A stretch of 64,000 nucleotides of DNA from CAVVEQ01 sp963802095 (GTDB taxonomy: Bacteria > Chloroflexota > Anaerolineae > Anaerolineales > Anaerolineaceae): positions 310,001 to 374,000 of the forward strand of contig CAWDHI010000007.1 in the NCBI GenBank assembly GCA_963802095.1. The letters are read 5' to 3'. The notes under the pieces are model-generated. The model was not told where the DNA came from and did not search any database. It saw only the letters and a program-made list of their open reading frames with translations. Numbering within the stretch: the first letter of the stretch is position 1; every line of letters begins with the position of its first letter. This document shows positions 15,775 to 25,800 of the stretch, piece after piece. The position numbers were made by a program, and so were the translations under genes.

Positions 15775-17064
15775 ATGGAGCGAGCTGTTCAAAACTATGT
15801 GGCAGTTATCGGGGCAGGCCCGGCTGGATTATTTGGGGCATTTGAGCTCGCCAGCCAGGGTGCCGAGGTGGTGATCTTCAACCGGGATATCAAACCTGGA
15901 GGCCTGGCAGAATACGGCATCTACCCGACCAAATACCGGCTGCGCCAGGGGCTGCGGGCTCAATTTCGCACAATTCTCTCCATGCAAGGGATCGATTATT
16001 TCGGAAATATCACCATTGGCGATCATGCCGATATCAACCTCAAAGAAATCCAGGGATTGGGGTTTCACGCGGTGTTGGTCACCTCCGGGGCGCAGGGGAT
16101 CAAATGGCTTGGCATCCCCGGGGAACGGGGAGGAGGAGTCCATCACGCCAAGGATATTGTCTATCACTACAACAACCTGCCACCATTTTCCACCCATACC
16201 TTCGATATCGGCGACCGGGTGGCGATCATCGGGATGGGAAATGTGATGGTGGATGTTGCCCGCTGGCTCATCGCCGAAAGGAATGTGAAAGAGGTGATCG
16301 CCATTGGCAGGCGTGGACCGAATGAGGCGAAATTCGATAAGAAAGAGTTCTCTGAAATTGTATCGTATATGGATATCTCAGATTACCATCATCAGGTGGA
16401 CGGGCTATCAGGTCTAATGACCTCGCTGGGAGAGGATCCGGCAGATGCAAAGGAGATGGCTGAAGGCGCTAGGGAGCTGGCTGACCCGGCGCAGGGTGAC
16501 GCCAGGTTTTCTATCGTGTTCCTGCGCTCTCCCAGGGAGGTGCTCCGGGATTCGGATGGCAAGGTGATGGGCTTGGTTTTGGAGGAAAACATACTTATCC
16601 GCGAGGATGGCGAGATACGAGCCAAAGGAACGGGAAAACAAACCAGACTGGCAGTGGATACAGTGATTCTTGCAATCGGAGACAAGGTGGATGAAGACTT
16701 GGGGCTACCGGTGGATGGAATTGAATACTTAAAAAACCTCGATCCGATGTATCCGGTGGACGGGCAATCCTTTGAGATGCTGGATCCCGCGACCGGAAAA
16801 CCATTGGACGGCATTTTCCTGGCGGGCTGGTCCCGGACGGTGAGCAAGGGACAAGTGGGTATCGCCCACAAAGATGGTGTTAATGCTGCCCGCTCCGTGC
16901 TCCAGTACCTGGATTCTCGGAAGGACTGGCCTCAATGGACTTACGCGGGATTGAATGCAAGGCTTGCAGAAATGGATAAATTCGCGGTGCGCCCGTATGA
17001 TTTGGTCAAGCTGGAACGAGCGGAGAATCGGGAGGCCGAAACCAAAGGGATCGCCGGAGTATAA
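15775..17064 (+). CDS. adrenodoxin-reductase/GltD-like FAD- and NAD(P)-dependent oxidoreductase
   Basis: 429 residues with an N-terminal FAD motif (VIGAGPAGLFGAFELASQGAEV), GLAEYGIYPTKYRL as in GltD/ferredoxin-NADP reductases, a second Rossmann motif IIGMGNVMVDVARWL, and a closing GIFLAGWSRTVSKGQVG where the flavin is capped. It lacks a glutamate synthase large subunit or ferredoxin next to it, so the electron partner is unknown; an NADPH-ferredoxin reductase role is plausible. ATG 15775 has GGAGAG upstream. A TATAAT-like hexamer sits at 15722-15727 but no good -35 is seen. Monocistronic and convergent with the next gene. Confidence 0.85.
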   Translation: MERAVQNYVAVIGAGPAGLFGAFELASQGAEVVIFNRDIKPGGLAEYGIYPTKYRLRQGLRAQFRTILSMQGIDYFGNITIGDHADINLKEIQGLGFHAVLVTSGAQGIKWLGIPGERGGGVHHAKDIVYHYNNLPPFSTHTFDIGDRVAIIGMGNVMVDVARWLIAERNVKEVIAIGRRGPNEAKFDKKEFSEIVSYMDISDYHHQVDGLSGLMTSLGEDPADAKEMAEGARELADPAQGDARFSIVFLRSPREVLRDSDGKVMGLVLEENILIREDGEIRAKGTGKQTRLAVDTVILAIGDKVDEDLGLPVDGIEYLKNLDPMYPVDGQSFEMLDPATGKPLDGIFLAGWSRTVSKGQVGIAHKDGVNAARSVLQYLDSRKDWPQWTYAGLNARLAEMDKFAVRPYDLVKLERAENREAETKGIAGV

Positions 17065-17109
17065 ATTCAGGACGAATGAGGAAATGCTGCGGGTGATGGG
17101 TTTCGCGTT

Positions 17110-17619
17110 TTAATCACCGGGAATGGTTTCTGTCCCTCGGTAGACCGGGGTTGGGATGAGCATGATCAGGCCGATCGCGATGATCAATTCTCCAACCAGC
17201 ACTCCAATAGATTGCAGCGGTCCGAAATATGGGATGCCGGGCAGCAGGTGGCTTCCGAAGCCAAAGATGTCTGCCATGCCAGTAAAAACGCAGATCAGGT
17301 AGCCGGTTGCAACAAACCGGATGCCAAAATCGGCAATGATGCTGGGTTGGTCGTGGCGCCAGAGAGCCATCAGGCTGATATACCCACCCAGGCAAATGAT
17401 CGCCAGCCCGATCTCGAAAACGGCAATTTGTACGAAACCGATCACAGGAGAGCGGTCGAGGGTGAAGATATCCGGCTTGGCACCAAGGACGAACAACCCA
17501 AGACCGATCATGGTTGTGATCAGCCCTATACGAATCCTACGCAAAGAATAGGGTTGCGGGATATTATCGGTGGCTTGCGCCTGTGGATCGGGGATTTTCC
17601 CAGAGTTTTTTTTATTCAA
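17110..17619 (-). CDS. small integral membrane protein, unknown function
   Basis: 169 residues with about four transmembrane segments (around GLITTMIGLGLFVLGA, VQIAVFEIGLAIICLGGYI, FVATGYLICVFTGMADI and VLVGELIIAIGLIMLIP), a charged N-terminus and no motif that I recognise. It begins with TTG at 17619, overlapping the TGA of the dipeptidase gene (TTGA), with GGAAG about 11 bases upstream. It is therefore probably coupled to the dipeptidase. Confidence 0.7.
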   Translation of the reverse strand: MNKKNSGKIPDPQAQATDNIPQPYSLRRIRIGLITTMIGLGLFVLGAKPDIFTLDRSPVIGFVQIAVFEIGLAIICLGGYISLMALWRHDQPSIIADFGIRFVATGYLICVFTGMADIFGFGSHLLPGIPYFGPLQSIGVLVGELIIAIGLIMLIPTPVYRGTETIPGD

Positions 17620-18711
17620 GACAGTGAATCTTCCAGAAATCGTTTCCAGTTATTCCCGAGTATAGCAGTAATATCCGCTTCCGAATATCCGTTTTTTTCC
17701 AGGATCGGGATAAGCTTTTGCAGATCAGCTATGGAATCCAATCCTTCAGGGGAGGATTGCAGCCCGAAACCGCCATCAAAATCAGTGCCGATGCCCACAT
17801 GTCGGGTATTCCCGGCCAACTGGCAGATATGATCGATCTGGCTGAAGACAGTTTCCAATGATGCCGCGCTGCGAGGATAGCCGGATTTCCAATCCGAAAC
17901 GAGCATTGGGATCATGGGCAGGATTCCGACCACTCCCTGTCTCTCGATCAACAGTCGGATGGTCTCGTCTGTTAGGTGGCGCGGGCTGGTGGAACCGCGA
18001 ATGAGCGCTAGCGCATTGGCATGGCTGGCTGCAACAGGACCGGGATAATAATCCAGTGCCTGAATGGCGGATTCGGGGGACATGTGCGAAATATCCAGGA
18101 TCATTCTCGAGCATCGCCATGCGGTCTAGCAGACGAAATCCCTCGGAGGTGAACCTGCCTGGCTCCCGTGTTCCCCCGCACCAGCGTGTTCCCGCCCAGA
18201 CCGGACCTACCATACGTACGCCTACCTGCCACCACTCCTCGATCTCCGCTGGATCTTTCAACCCTTCTGCACCTTCCATCAGAATCAGTAAACCGACTGG
18301 GTGGGTGATGGTGGGGTAGTCTGCAGGCGATTGTTCCCAGGATTTCAGGACTTCTCCAAGCGAGGATCGATCCATGACCAGGCGAAACATATCCGGCGAG
18401 TCATCAGTCAGCTTACGGTAGGCATCCACCTGGCGGTTGCAGACAATCCGGGCGCCAGATGGGTTGGTGAATGTGGTCTCATTCCAACCAGCGAGGCGGT
18501 ATTTTTCATGGGCGGAGAATATGGTTGCGAACACCAATGCGACCTGCCCTCGCTGGTAATCCTCCCAGCCCAGCATGGTGTCCCCGTTGAAGCCAGGTGT
18601 GGGCGTGCCTGCTTCCAGGGAGCGGGTTTCGGCGGCGGAACGGCGGTAATCTCGGTCGAAGGTGATGATATTTGTGGCGAGGTCTTCGTGGCTATCGATG
18701 ATGATGGTCAT
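17616..18711 (-). pseudogene. membrane-dipeptidase family (peptidase M19) gene, one-base frameshift
   Basis: Together the two frames encode a full M19/renal-dipeptidase-like zinc peptidase of about 365 residues. The 5' frame gives IIDSHEDLATN (the D-x-H metal site has become SHED, a known variant), MEGAEGL and GVRMVGPVWAGTRWCGGT. The 3' frame resumes at MILDISHMSPESA and continues with GIGTDFDGGFGLQ to the end. The switch occurs at one extra base near 18105 (minus strand CTC GAG A ATG ATC); removing it restores a family-like reading RMAMLEMILDISHMS. Mutation and sequencing error are both possible. Start ATG 18711 lies just after the rpsA terminator. Confidence 0.85.
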
Positions 18712-18713
18712 GT

Positions 18714-18742
18714 AAAAAGAAAGCGCACCTGGAAAGGTGCGC
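18714..18742 (-). terminator. intrinsic terminator of rpsA
   Basis: Minus strand GCGCACCT-TTCC-AGGTGCGC (18723-18742), a perfect 8-bp stem, followed by TTTCTTTTT. It separates rpsA from the dipeptidase gene. Confidence 0.9.
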
Positions 18743-18760
18743 AAACCTTTTTTGAGTGTA

Positions 18761-20134
18761 TTATTCTTTTTCAGGTTCAGCAGATTCGGGTTCCACGGAT
18801 TCCGTTTCAGTTACGGTGGTTTCAGCAGATTCGAGTTCTACGGATTCCGTTTCAGTTACGGTGGTTTCAGTGGACTCAGTTTCCACAGGTTCTGTTTCGG
18901 CTTGGGTGGATTCACCAGTTTCTGCTTCGACCGGGGCTTCAGCATCTTCCTGCAGGGAATCGTTAAGGGTTTGCCAGTCCATATCCGCGTAGGCCATGGA
19001 GTCCACTTTGCGTAGGCTGAGCCCGATACGGTGGTTGGCAGGGTCGATCTTGATGACCCGAAGGGTAAGCGCATCCCCTTCGTGCAGAACCTCGCGAGGG
19101 TGATCGATGCGTTTTTCGCTGATCTCAGAAATATGGATCAGACCCTCAATATCATCATCCAGGCGAGCGAATGCCCCAAATTTGGTCAATTGAGTGATCT
19201 TGCCTTCCACAAGTTGACCGACCTTGTATTTCGCGGCTTTATCCGACCAGGGGTCATCCTGAAGCTGGCGGATGGAGAGTCCAATGCGTTTTTTCGCACG
19301 ATCGATGGTGATGACTTTTACTTTGACTTCCTGACCGACTTTAAGAACTTCACTGGGGTTCTGAATATGCTCCCAGGAGATCTCGGAAAGATGCACCAGC
19401 CCATCGGCACCATTAATATTGACGAACGCGCCAAAATCCGCCAGGCTTGTAACCCGGCCAGTGTAGGCTTCGCCTTCCACCAATCCGTCGATCACGCGGG
19501 ATTTGACAGAATCGTGGGTTTCGGTGCTGGCGGCGCGTTCGGAGAGGATAAGGCGGTGGCGTTCGCGGTCGATCTCTATCAGACAGACATCGATCTCCTG
19601 ACCGATCATCTTACCCCAGCGCTGTTCGGGGGTATCGCCGGTGGAGCCTGCACGGCGGGTGAGGCTTATCTGGGATGCGGGAACAAAGCCTCGAAGCCCG
19701 GCGACGGGAACGATCAACCCACCCTTGTTGTAGCCGATGATCGAGGAATGGATCGGTTTTTTGGATGCGAGGAGCTCTTCGGCTTCCTGCCAGCCAACTT
19801 CCTCGCGGGCGCGGACGTAGGAAAGCACAGTGGTGGCACTACCTTCATCGTGGCTGATGACGTAGACGGGGATCTCCTGGCCGACATTGAGGGCAGCTAG
19901 CTCTTCGGCGGGAATGGAATCGAACTCACGGCCGCTTATCACGCCTTCGGATTTGCCGCCAATCCCTACAAGGACTTGCCCGGGGGTGATGCTGGCGATC
20001 ATACCCTGCTTGATCTCGCCTGCTTTGGGGAAATCGATCTCCAGACCTTCCTGCTCCAGCAAGGATGCCATATTGTTCTGGCTGTCATTCAGATTGTTTT
20101 CAGGCACGTTGCCTGAAATTTCGATGTTATCCAT
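18761..20134 (-). CDS. rpsA: 30S ribosomal protein S1
   Basis: 457 residues with four S1 RNA-binding domains (roughly residues 38-110, 125-195, 210-280 and 297-370), each ending in the IDRxxxRIGLS-type strand. S1 helps mRNA to dock on the ribosome. The C-terminal about 70 residues are a Glu/Thr/Ser-rich acidic tail built of imperfect TETESVE-type repeats. The start is ATG 20134 with GGAG upstream. Codons up to 20197 lie upstream of the predicted transcription start and are not used. Monocistronic, with promoter and terminator. Confidence 0.95.
   Translation of the reverse strand: MDNIEISGNVPENNLNDSQNNMASLLEQEGLEIDFPKAGEIKQGMIASITPGQVLVGIGGKSEGVISGREFDSIPAEELAALNVGQEIPVYVISHDEGSATTVLSYVRAREEVGWQEAEELLASKKPIHSSIIGYNKGGLIVPVAGLRGFVPASQISLTRRAGSTGDTPEQRWGKMIGQEIDVCLIEIDRERHRLILSERAASTETHDSVKSRVIDGLVEGEAYTGRVTSLADFGAFVNINGADGLVHLSEISWEHIQNPSEVLKVGQEVKVKVITIDRAKKRIGLSIRQLQDDPWSDKAAKYKVGQLVEGKITQLTKFGAFARLDDDIEGLIHISEISEKRIDHPREVLHEGDALTLRVIKIDPANHRIGLSLRKVDSMAYADMDWQTLNDSLQEDAEAPVEAETGESTQAETEPVETESTETTVTETESVELESAETTVTETESVEPESAEPEKE
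18781..18870. repeat. two tandem 45-bp repeats in the rpsA tail
   Basis: 18781-18825 and 18826-18870 are near-identical 45-base units (two differences), encoding 15 acidic residues each, with a degenerate third unit following. Replication slippage here would lengthen or shorten the S1 tail without changing frame. Confidence 0.85.
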
Positions 20135-20168
20135 AAATGCAATTATCTCCAGGAAGGTTTGATGACCA

Positions 20169-20197
20169 ATTATATCTATAAAGAGAGGTATTGACAA
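20169..20197 (-). promoter_or_regulatory. promoter of rpsA
   Basis: Minus strand TTGTCA, 17 bases, TATAAT; predicted start near 20162, about 28 bases before the rpsA ATG. Confidence 0.7.
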
Positions 20198-20240
20198 GCA
20201 AAGTAGTTTTTTCGAACCTTCCGGGGTGGATCCGGTTTAT

Positions 20241-21337
20241 TTAACGCGCCAGGATCCCCAGGTAGCGCTCAGCTAGTTCATAAATGACCAAGTCAGGTTT
20301 CTCGGTATCGATTAGTTTCTCGTCAAAGTCGAAAGACCAGCGGTAGACCGCGTGGTTGAAATTTTCAGCAAAAAAGGGAAGCAGACCCATAAAGAATGAA
20401 TCCCGAAATACAACAGCATTGGGAAGATCGGCGTTTCCCGTTTCGGAGATAATGGTCAAAGGATCCTCCCCCTGCCGGATCTGAGCCCTACGTTCTCGTA
20501 TTGGACGGAAAACCACCGATTCCTCGGAGAATGGCCTTTCAAGGGGTACAAGGCGCGAGAGATCACCAGTTATCGGTTGAACCTCCATATTGAAATCGCT
20601 CTCACGCCAGATATCAAAGATGGAAAGTGTTTTTTCAGGTCGGAGATCACCACATTGTAAGCAAGGAACGCACCAGTATCATTCCAGTGGGTATCTGTGC
20701 GAAAAAAAAGCTGACTTGTGGGTTTGGCGTCCAACAAAGGTTCGCGCAAGTCGATCACATCCATTCCGGCAGTACGTAATGCCTGAAAGGCTTGATCCAT
20801 ACGACAAGTGTTGCCGGAAACGCGAATATCGGCTGGCAAAAATTCGGGATAGATGCTCTCTTTGTTCGGAGAAATTAGCAGCAGAAAATTCGCCCCTTTT
20901 CGAAGGCTAATTTCCCGCATTAATTCAACCTTATTTACCAGGATAGCCAACTCTTCCTGCGTAAATGGCCGATTACACTGGTAATAACTAAGGTTGTTCT
21001 CGTCCGTCAAGTAAAGCCAACCCTGATCACCGACCAGAACATCATGGAAGACTATATTGCCCATTCGGGCAAGTATTTCATTGGTCCAGGTCACCCCTCG
21101 ATCCCGAAGAAAAAAGTGGGTTGCGAAATAATTCTGGTACTCTCCTGGCAACCTTAAAAGTGACCAATAAACCTGCAGCAAAGGGCGGGAGGTAAGAAAT
21201 TTCCCTGGCTGAGCCGCAAAATCGGAAGGTGGTGGTAACTTGGTGAAGGCGGGTATTGATAACAGAATGAAAAAACAAATAATAAAGATCAGGTTCCAAA
21301 TCCGGAAAAAAGAAGGGGAAGAGTTATATTCTCTCAT
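20241..21337 (-). pseudogene. AlgJ/AlgX-like O-acetyltransferase gene, frameshifted at an A6 run
   Basis: One N-terminal transmembrane segment precedes an SGNH-hydrolase-like domain of the AlgJ/AlgX/DHHW type, with VLVGDQGWLYLTDEN and the catalytic-type TDTHWNDTGAFLAY. The reading frame is lost at an A6 run (minus CTG AAA AAA CAC, near 20635). With a seventh A, or after a -1 slip, it continues as TLSIFDIWRESDFNMEVQP and on to PNAVVFRDSFFMGLL, the family's Ser/Asp region, ending at 20241. It sits 9 bases after the MBOAT gene, its usual partner in O-acetylation of exported polysaccharide. Confidence 0.85.
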
Positions 21338-21346
21338 CTTTGTTTT

Positions 21347-22810
21347 CTAGAACCTGCCGTAAATATATGGTTGAAATGTGGAATTGGAAATCACAAGCAT
21401 AGAAAGGACAAGGAGGAGAACCAAACCTAAATCGACAAGGATGCTGATTGTCCTTTCGCTATGCGGCCAACGTCGCCGCAACCCTTGATCAATCCGGGGA
21501 ATCAGGGGAGTGGATAAAATCACACCAATCAGAAAAGCCAGCCAGGTTTGCGGTTGAATTGGGGCGAGATTGTCAAACGGGATGAACTGAGATGTTCCCT
21601 GCAGACCGACCATCGACCTGAAATACTGAAGGGTGAAAGCAGGACTGGGGGAGACAAATATCAGCCAACTAATTAGGATGACGAGAAGTGAATAAAGATG
21701 TTGGATGAAAGGATGTTGTTGTTTCAGCACCTTTGACCATCCTGCTGTTTCAATGCTGATGATGATCCCCTGGAAAAACCCCCACAATAGAAAGTTCACC
21801 GTCACGCCATGCCATAAACCGGTGAGAAGAAAAACCACCAGAATATTCGCGGATTGAAAAACTCCGCTACGCCCTTGCCGCCGTCTCTCCAGGGGGTAAA
21901 AAACATAATCACGGAACCAACTCGAAAGAGTCATGTGCCAGCGGCGCCAGAATTCTGTGAGGCTGCGGGAGATGTAAGGGTAATCGAAATTCTCTGCAAA
22001 CCTGAATCCGAGCATCTGGCCGATTCCAAGCGCCATATCGGTGTACCCTGAAAAATCAAAATAGATCCTCAGCGAAAATGATATCAATGAGAGCCAGGCA
22101 AGGGGAGTGCTGATCGAACCGGAGGTGAGGCCAAAGACCCCCAAGTCGATGGCTGCAAGCTGATCAGCGATGAGCGTCTTTTTTGCCAGCCCGCGGATGA
22201 AACGCCGCGCACCGTTTGCCAGCCTCTCCTCGGGTATCGAACGGTAATGAAGTTGTGCATCCACTTGGGAAAATTTCATGATCGGACCTGCGATCAAACG
22301 GGGGAACATAAGCAAATAAAGACCAAAGTGAAGCAGGTTTCTTTCCGCCCGAATAGTTTGTTTGTAAATATCCAGTTGATAGGAAAGTATCTGGAATGTG
22401 AAGATCGAGAGACCGATTGGAATCATTAAATATTTCGAGATCAAAGAAATCTGGCTTGATGTCAACGGAAAACCGGGGATTGATATAAGTAAAGGAGGAC
22501 CAAATTCAGGAAAATATGCCCCTAGAACCTTAAAACTAATTAGGATGAAAATATTGGTTGCGAGTATGAACGCTAGTAATGGTCCTGTTTTGTTATTCTC
22601 ATTTATTCTCTTTTCCAGTTGTAAACCAAGGATGTAATTGAAGAGTGCCAGGATGAGCAGAAGCGGGAAATAGATGGGATCACATAAAACCAAAAAAATC
22701 ATGCTGGCGATCAATAAGAAACTGTTCCGCATCCTTTTTCCAACCGCCAGGTGGATTAACAGGACCAGGGGCAAGAAAAGGAATAGGAACAGCGGGGAAT
22801 TCAGGTTCAT
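21347..22810 (-). CDS. AlgI-like membrane-bound O-acyltransferase (MBOAT)
   Basis: 487 residues with about ten membrane helices. The MBOAT signature is clear: DMALGIGQMLGFRFAENFDYPY, SLTEFWRRWHMTLSSWFRDYVFYPL, then LLTGLWHGVTVNFLLWG with the catalytic His. Such proteins carry acetyl groups across the membrane to an AlgJ/AlgX-like partner that acetylates a polysaccharide. The partner gene follows directly but is frameshifted. The ATG at 22810 is preferred to a TTG one codon earlier; no strong ribosome site is seen. It lies 11 bases from the end of secA. Confidence 0.92.
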   Translation of the reverse strand: MNLNSPLFLFLFLPLVLLIHLAVGKRMRNSFLLIASMIFLVLCDPIYFPLLLILALFNYILGLQLEKRINENNKTGPLLAFILATNIFILISFKVLGAYFPEFGPPLLISIPGFPLTSSQISLISKYLMIPIGLSIFTFQILSYQLDIYKQTIRAERNLLHFGLYLLMFPRLIAGPIMKFSQVDAQLHYRSIPEERLANGARRFIRGLAKKTLIADQLAAIDLGVFGLTSGSISTPLAWLSLISFSLRIYFDFSGYTDMALGIGQMLGFRFAENFDYPYISRSLTEFWRRWHMTLSSWFRDYVFYPLERRRQGRSGVFQSANILVVFLLTGLWHGVTVNFLLWGFFQGIIISIETAGWSKVLKQQHPFIQHLYSLLVILISWLIFVSPSPAFTLQYFRSMVGLQGTSQFIPFDNLAPIQPQTWLAFLIGVILSTPLIPRIDQGLRRRWPHSERTISILVDLGLVLLLVLSMLVISNSTFQPYIYGRF

Positions 22811-22821
22811 CAAATGGTGGT

Positions 22822-25800
22822 CTAGTGCCTGTGGCGCTTGCGCTTTTTCTCACTACTCTCCCTTTGAGATAGTGCTTCACGGGTGGGTTGCATTGTCTGC
22901 GCTTGCACTTCCGGTTGAGGGGAGGGTGCAGGAAGATTCTTCTCCCGCGTCTCAGCAGTTGTTGAAGCCCGACGCGGTTGAAGCAGGAACATCCGGCTGA
23001 TCACTGCCAGGCGAATGTCGGTTAGCAGGTTCTGGAAAAGCTCGGTGGCCTTGCTTTTATAGGTCACCAGCGGATCTTTTTGGGCATAGGCTTCCAGTCC
23101 AATGGAAACTCGCAGTGCCTCCACGCGGGTGAGGTAATCGATCCACAGTTCCGAAATGGCTCCCAGTAATACCTGGCGGTAGATCTCGTTTTGGGTCTTT
23201 GCTCCGAAGAGGGGAACTAACTCATTTTTAATCTCGTCCGGCAGGGAGAAGATAATCATCTGATTATATGGAGCGAGGTCGCTGGTGAACCGGCTGGCAA
23301 GAGAAGTTTGTATCTGTGGGTCCTGATTGGCAAGCAGGGATTGCATTTGCCCCTGGCGATCCAATTCCATGCGACCCCACAAACCGCGTAGGTTTTCCTG
23401 GATGCCTTCCAGATGCTCCAGGATCTCATCGGCCACGATCTCCGGTTGCAAGCCGCCCAACAGCCGGGCAGCCATGTAGAAATAATTGAGCAGGGTGACG
23501 CGGCGGACCAGGCGGCGTTTGGTGCGCGGATCAATTTCCAGGCGGGAGCCCTGGGTGGTGGCCAACAGTAACCTGAGGAGCGCATTCTTGTTGAAGCCTT
23601 CCTTTTCCGCGCGATCAACGTTGGCGGAGATAGTCTGGGCAACAATGCCGCCATCACCTGCAAGACGCTGAATACGTTTATCGAAAATTACCTCAACCTG
23701 AGAGAGGAGGTCTGTGGAAATGGCACCCCATGAGCCTGCCTGGTTGTCGTTCACCCGCAAGGTGAGAGTATCACCAAGGCGCCGTTCGAAGGTGAGCAAC
23801 ATGCGGTTGTAGTTCACGGCAACCAGGTTGCCCTGGATCTGAGCAACGAGGTCTTCCTTTATATCCTCAGAACCCTCTGGGAGACGACGTAAGGAATCAC
23901 CAGAAAGGCGTAGTGGAATGTGCACAAGGCTGCTCAGTTCTTCAAGCAGCTCCTGCGGGCGGCGTTGCGGTTCACCTTCCTCTTGCATCCCAATTCCCTC
24001 GAACCAGGTGTCGAGAGTATCCAGCCGGTCGCGAAGGGCTTCATCAAGGGCATCACCGGTACGATCCAGGATCTCGCGAGCACTGCGGAGGATGTGTTCC
24101 TTTTCCGCCTCCAATGCCTGGCGGGCAGTTTCGAAAACAAGGTTGGAAACCGAGTTACGGGTACGGGGCGTTTTCTCCAGTTTGGCATCCAGGTCATCCA
24201 CCACCAGTTTCATCGGGAAGGAAGGGGTGATCACTCCCTCTGGGTCAAACACCATGGTGGGCTGGATCTCTTCCAGGTAAGCCAGCAATTTCCATGGACC
24301 CTCTTCGTCTTTGAGCCCCTCCGGAATACGCCGTTCAAGCTCGGTGTGGAGCATCTCCAGTACGTCCTCCTGGAGATCAGCTTTGCTGAAAACCTGGTCC
24401 CTTTCGCCGTAGATGATCTTGCGCTGCTTGTTGAGCACATCGTCATATTCAAGGAGGTGTTTGCGAATATCGAAGTTGTTGCCTTCCACCCTTTCCTGAG
24501 CCTGTTCGACGATCCTTCCGAGCATACCGCTCTCAATGGGCAGGGAGACATCCAGGTTGAACACGCGCATAAGATTTTCCGCCTGGTTGCCGCCAAAGAG
24601 GCGCATCAGTTCATCTTCAAGAGAGAGGTAAAAGCGCGAGGAACCGGGGTCACCCTGGCGGGCAGCACGGCCGCGCAGCTGGTTATCTATACGGCGTGCC
24701 TCGTGGCGTTCAGAACCGATGACGTGCAGCCCTCCCAATTGGCGCACACGGATTGCGTCATCCAGGAATTTGAAAAATTCATCCGCTGCGGTTTCATAAA
24801 TTCCGTAATCCTCGCGGGGGACCCGCTCCAGGGCTGTTCTCATCTGTGGAAGGGTCATGTCGTATGGATCAATACCAGCTTTATTCAGTACACGGACAAC
24901 ATCTGCATAGATATCATCTTGAAGCTCGCCTCCAAGCTTGATATCCACACCACGGCCGGCCATGTTGGTGGCGATGGTCACCGCGCCGAATGTGCCTGCC
25001 CTGGCGATGATCAAAGCTTCCTCATCGTGTTTTCGGGCGTTGAGCACCTGATGGGGGATACCACCCTGCAGGGCGGAGAGCAGGCGGGGGGCGAGATCAG
25101 GGTCGAGGTTGAGATTATTCAGAAGGACTTCGATATTCGCAGGATCATCCGGATTGAAGGCAATCTGACCCAGACTCCGTCCAACCTGGCGCATTTCCCC
25201 AATATTAAGCTCATTGATGGGTATATTGACGAACTCAAGTTCGGAAATGGCGCGTTCACCGCCATGATCGGGATGGGTTTTCAACCAGGCTTCGCGGAGC
25301 AGAACCGTCTGTGCCAGGCGGCGGATGGGTTCTGCGGAGAGGCGGCCTGAAAGGATCTCGGAATGTTCGACCGAAGTAGTACCCACCAACTGCGGGCGGC
25401 CGAGTGTATAGTAACGCAGGATTTCCAGGCAGATGGCTCGCAGTTTAGCTTCGGCAGTGCGGTAAACGACATCCGGGAAATCCTTGCGTTTCCAATATAG
25501 GGGTGCACGGTTTGGATCCTCCCTGCGCGTATAGTATTTATATTTATAACCCTCAGCATCCCGTTCCTCAATCTCAAGTAGTTCCGCGTTGGTCAGCGCG
25601 GCTGTGAATTCCAGGTTGGTTGGGATGGGCAGAACCTCCAGCTTATAGATCTTGTGAAATTCCTCAGCCTCGGTGAGGGCGGTACCAGTCATGCCAGCAA
25701 GTTTCTCGTACATGCGGAAGTAATTCTGCAGAGTGATTGTGGCGTAGGTGATATTTTCCGGTTCCACCTTGACGCCTTCTTTGGCTTCCACGGCCTGGTG

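Noticed and set aside
23920..25350. 476-codon open frame antisense to secA
   Set aside because: It mirrors the secA codons, has no family-like sequence, and secA is unmistakable on the other strand.
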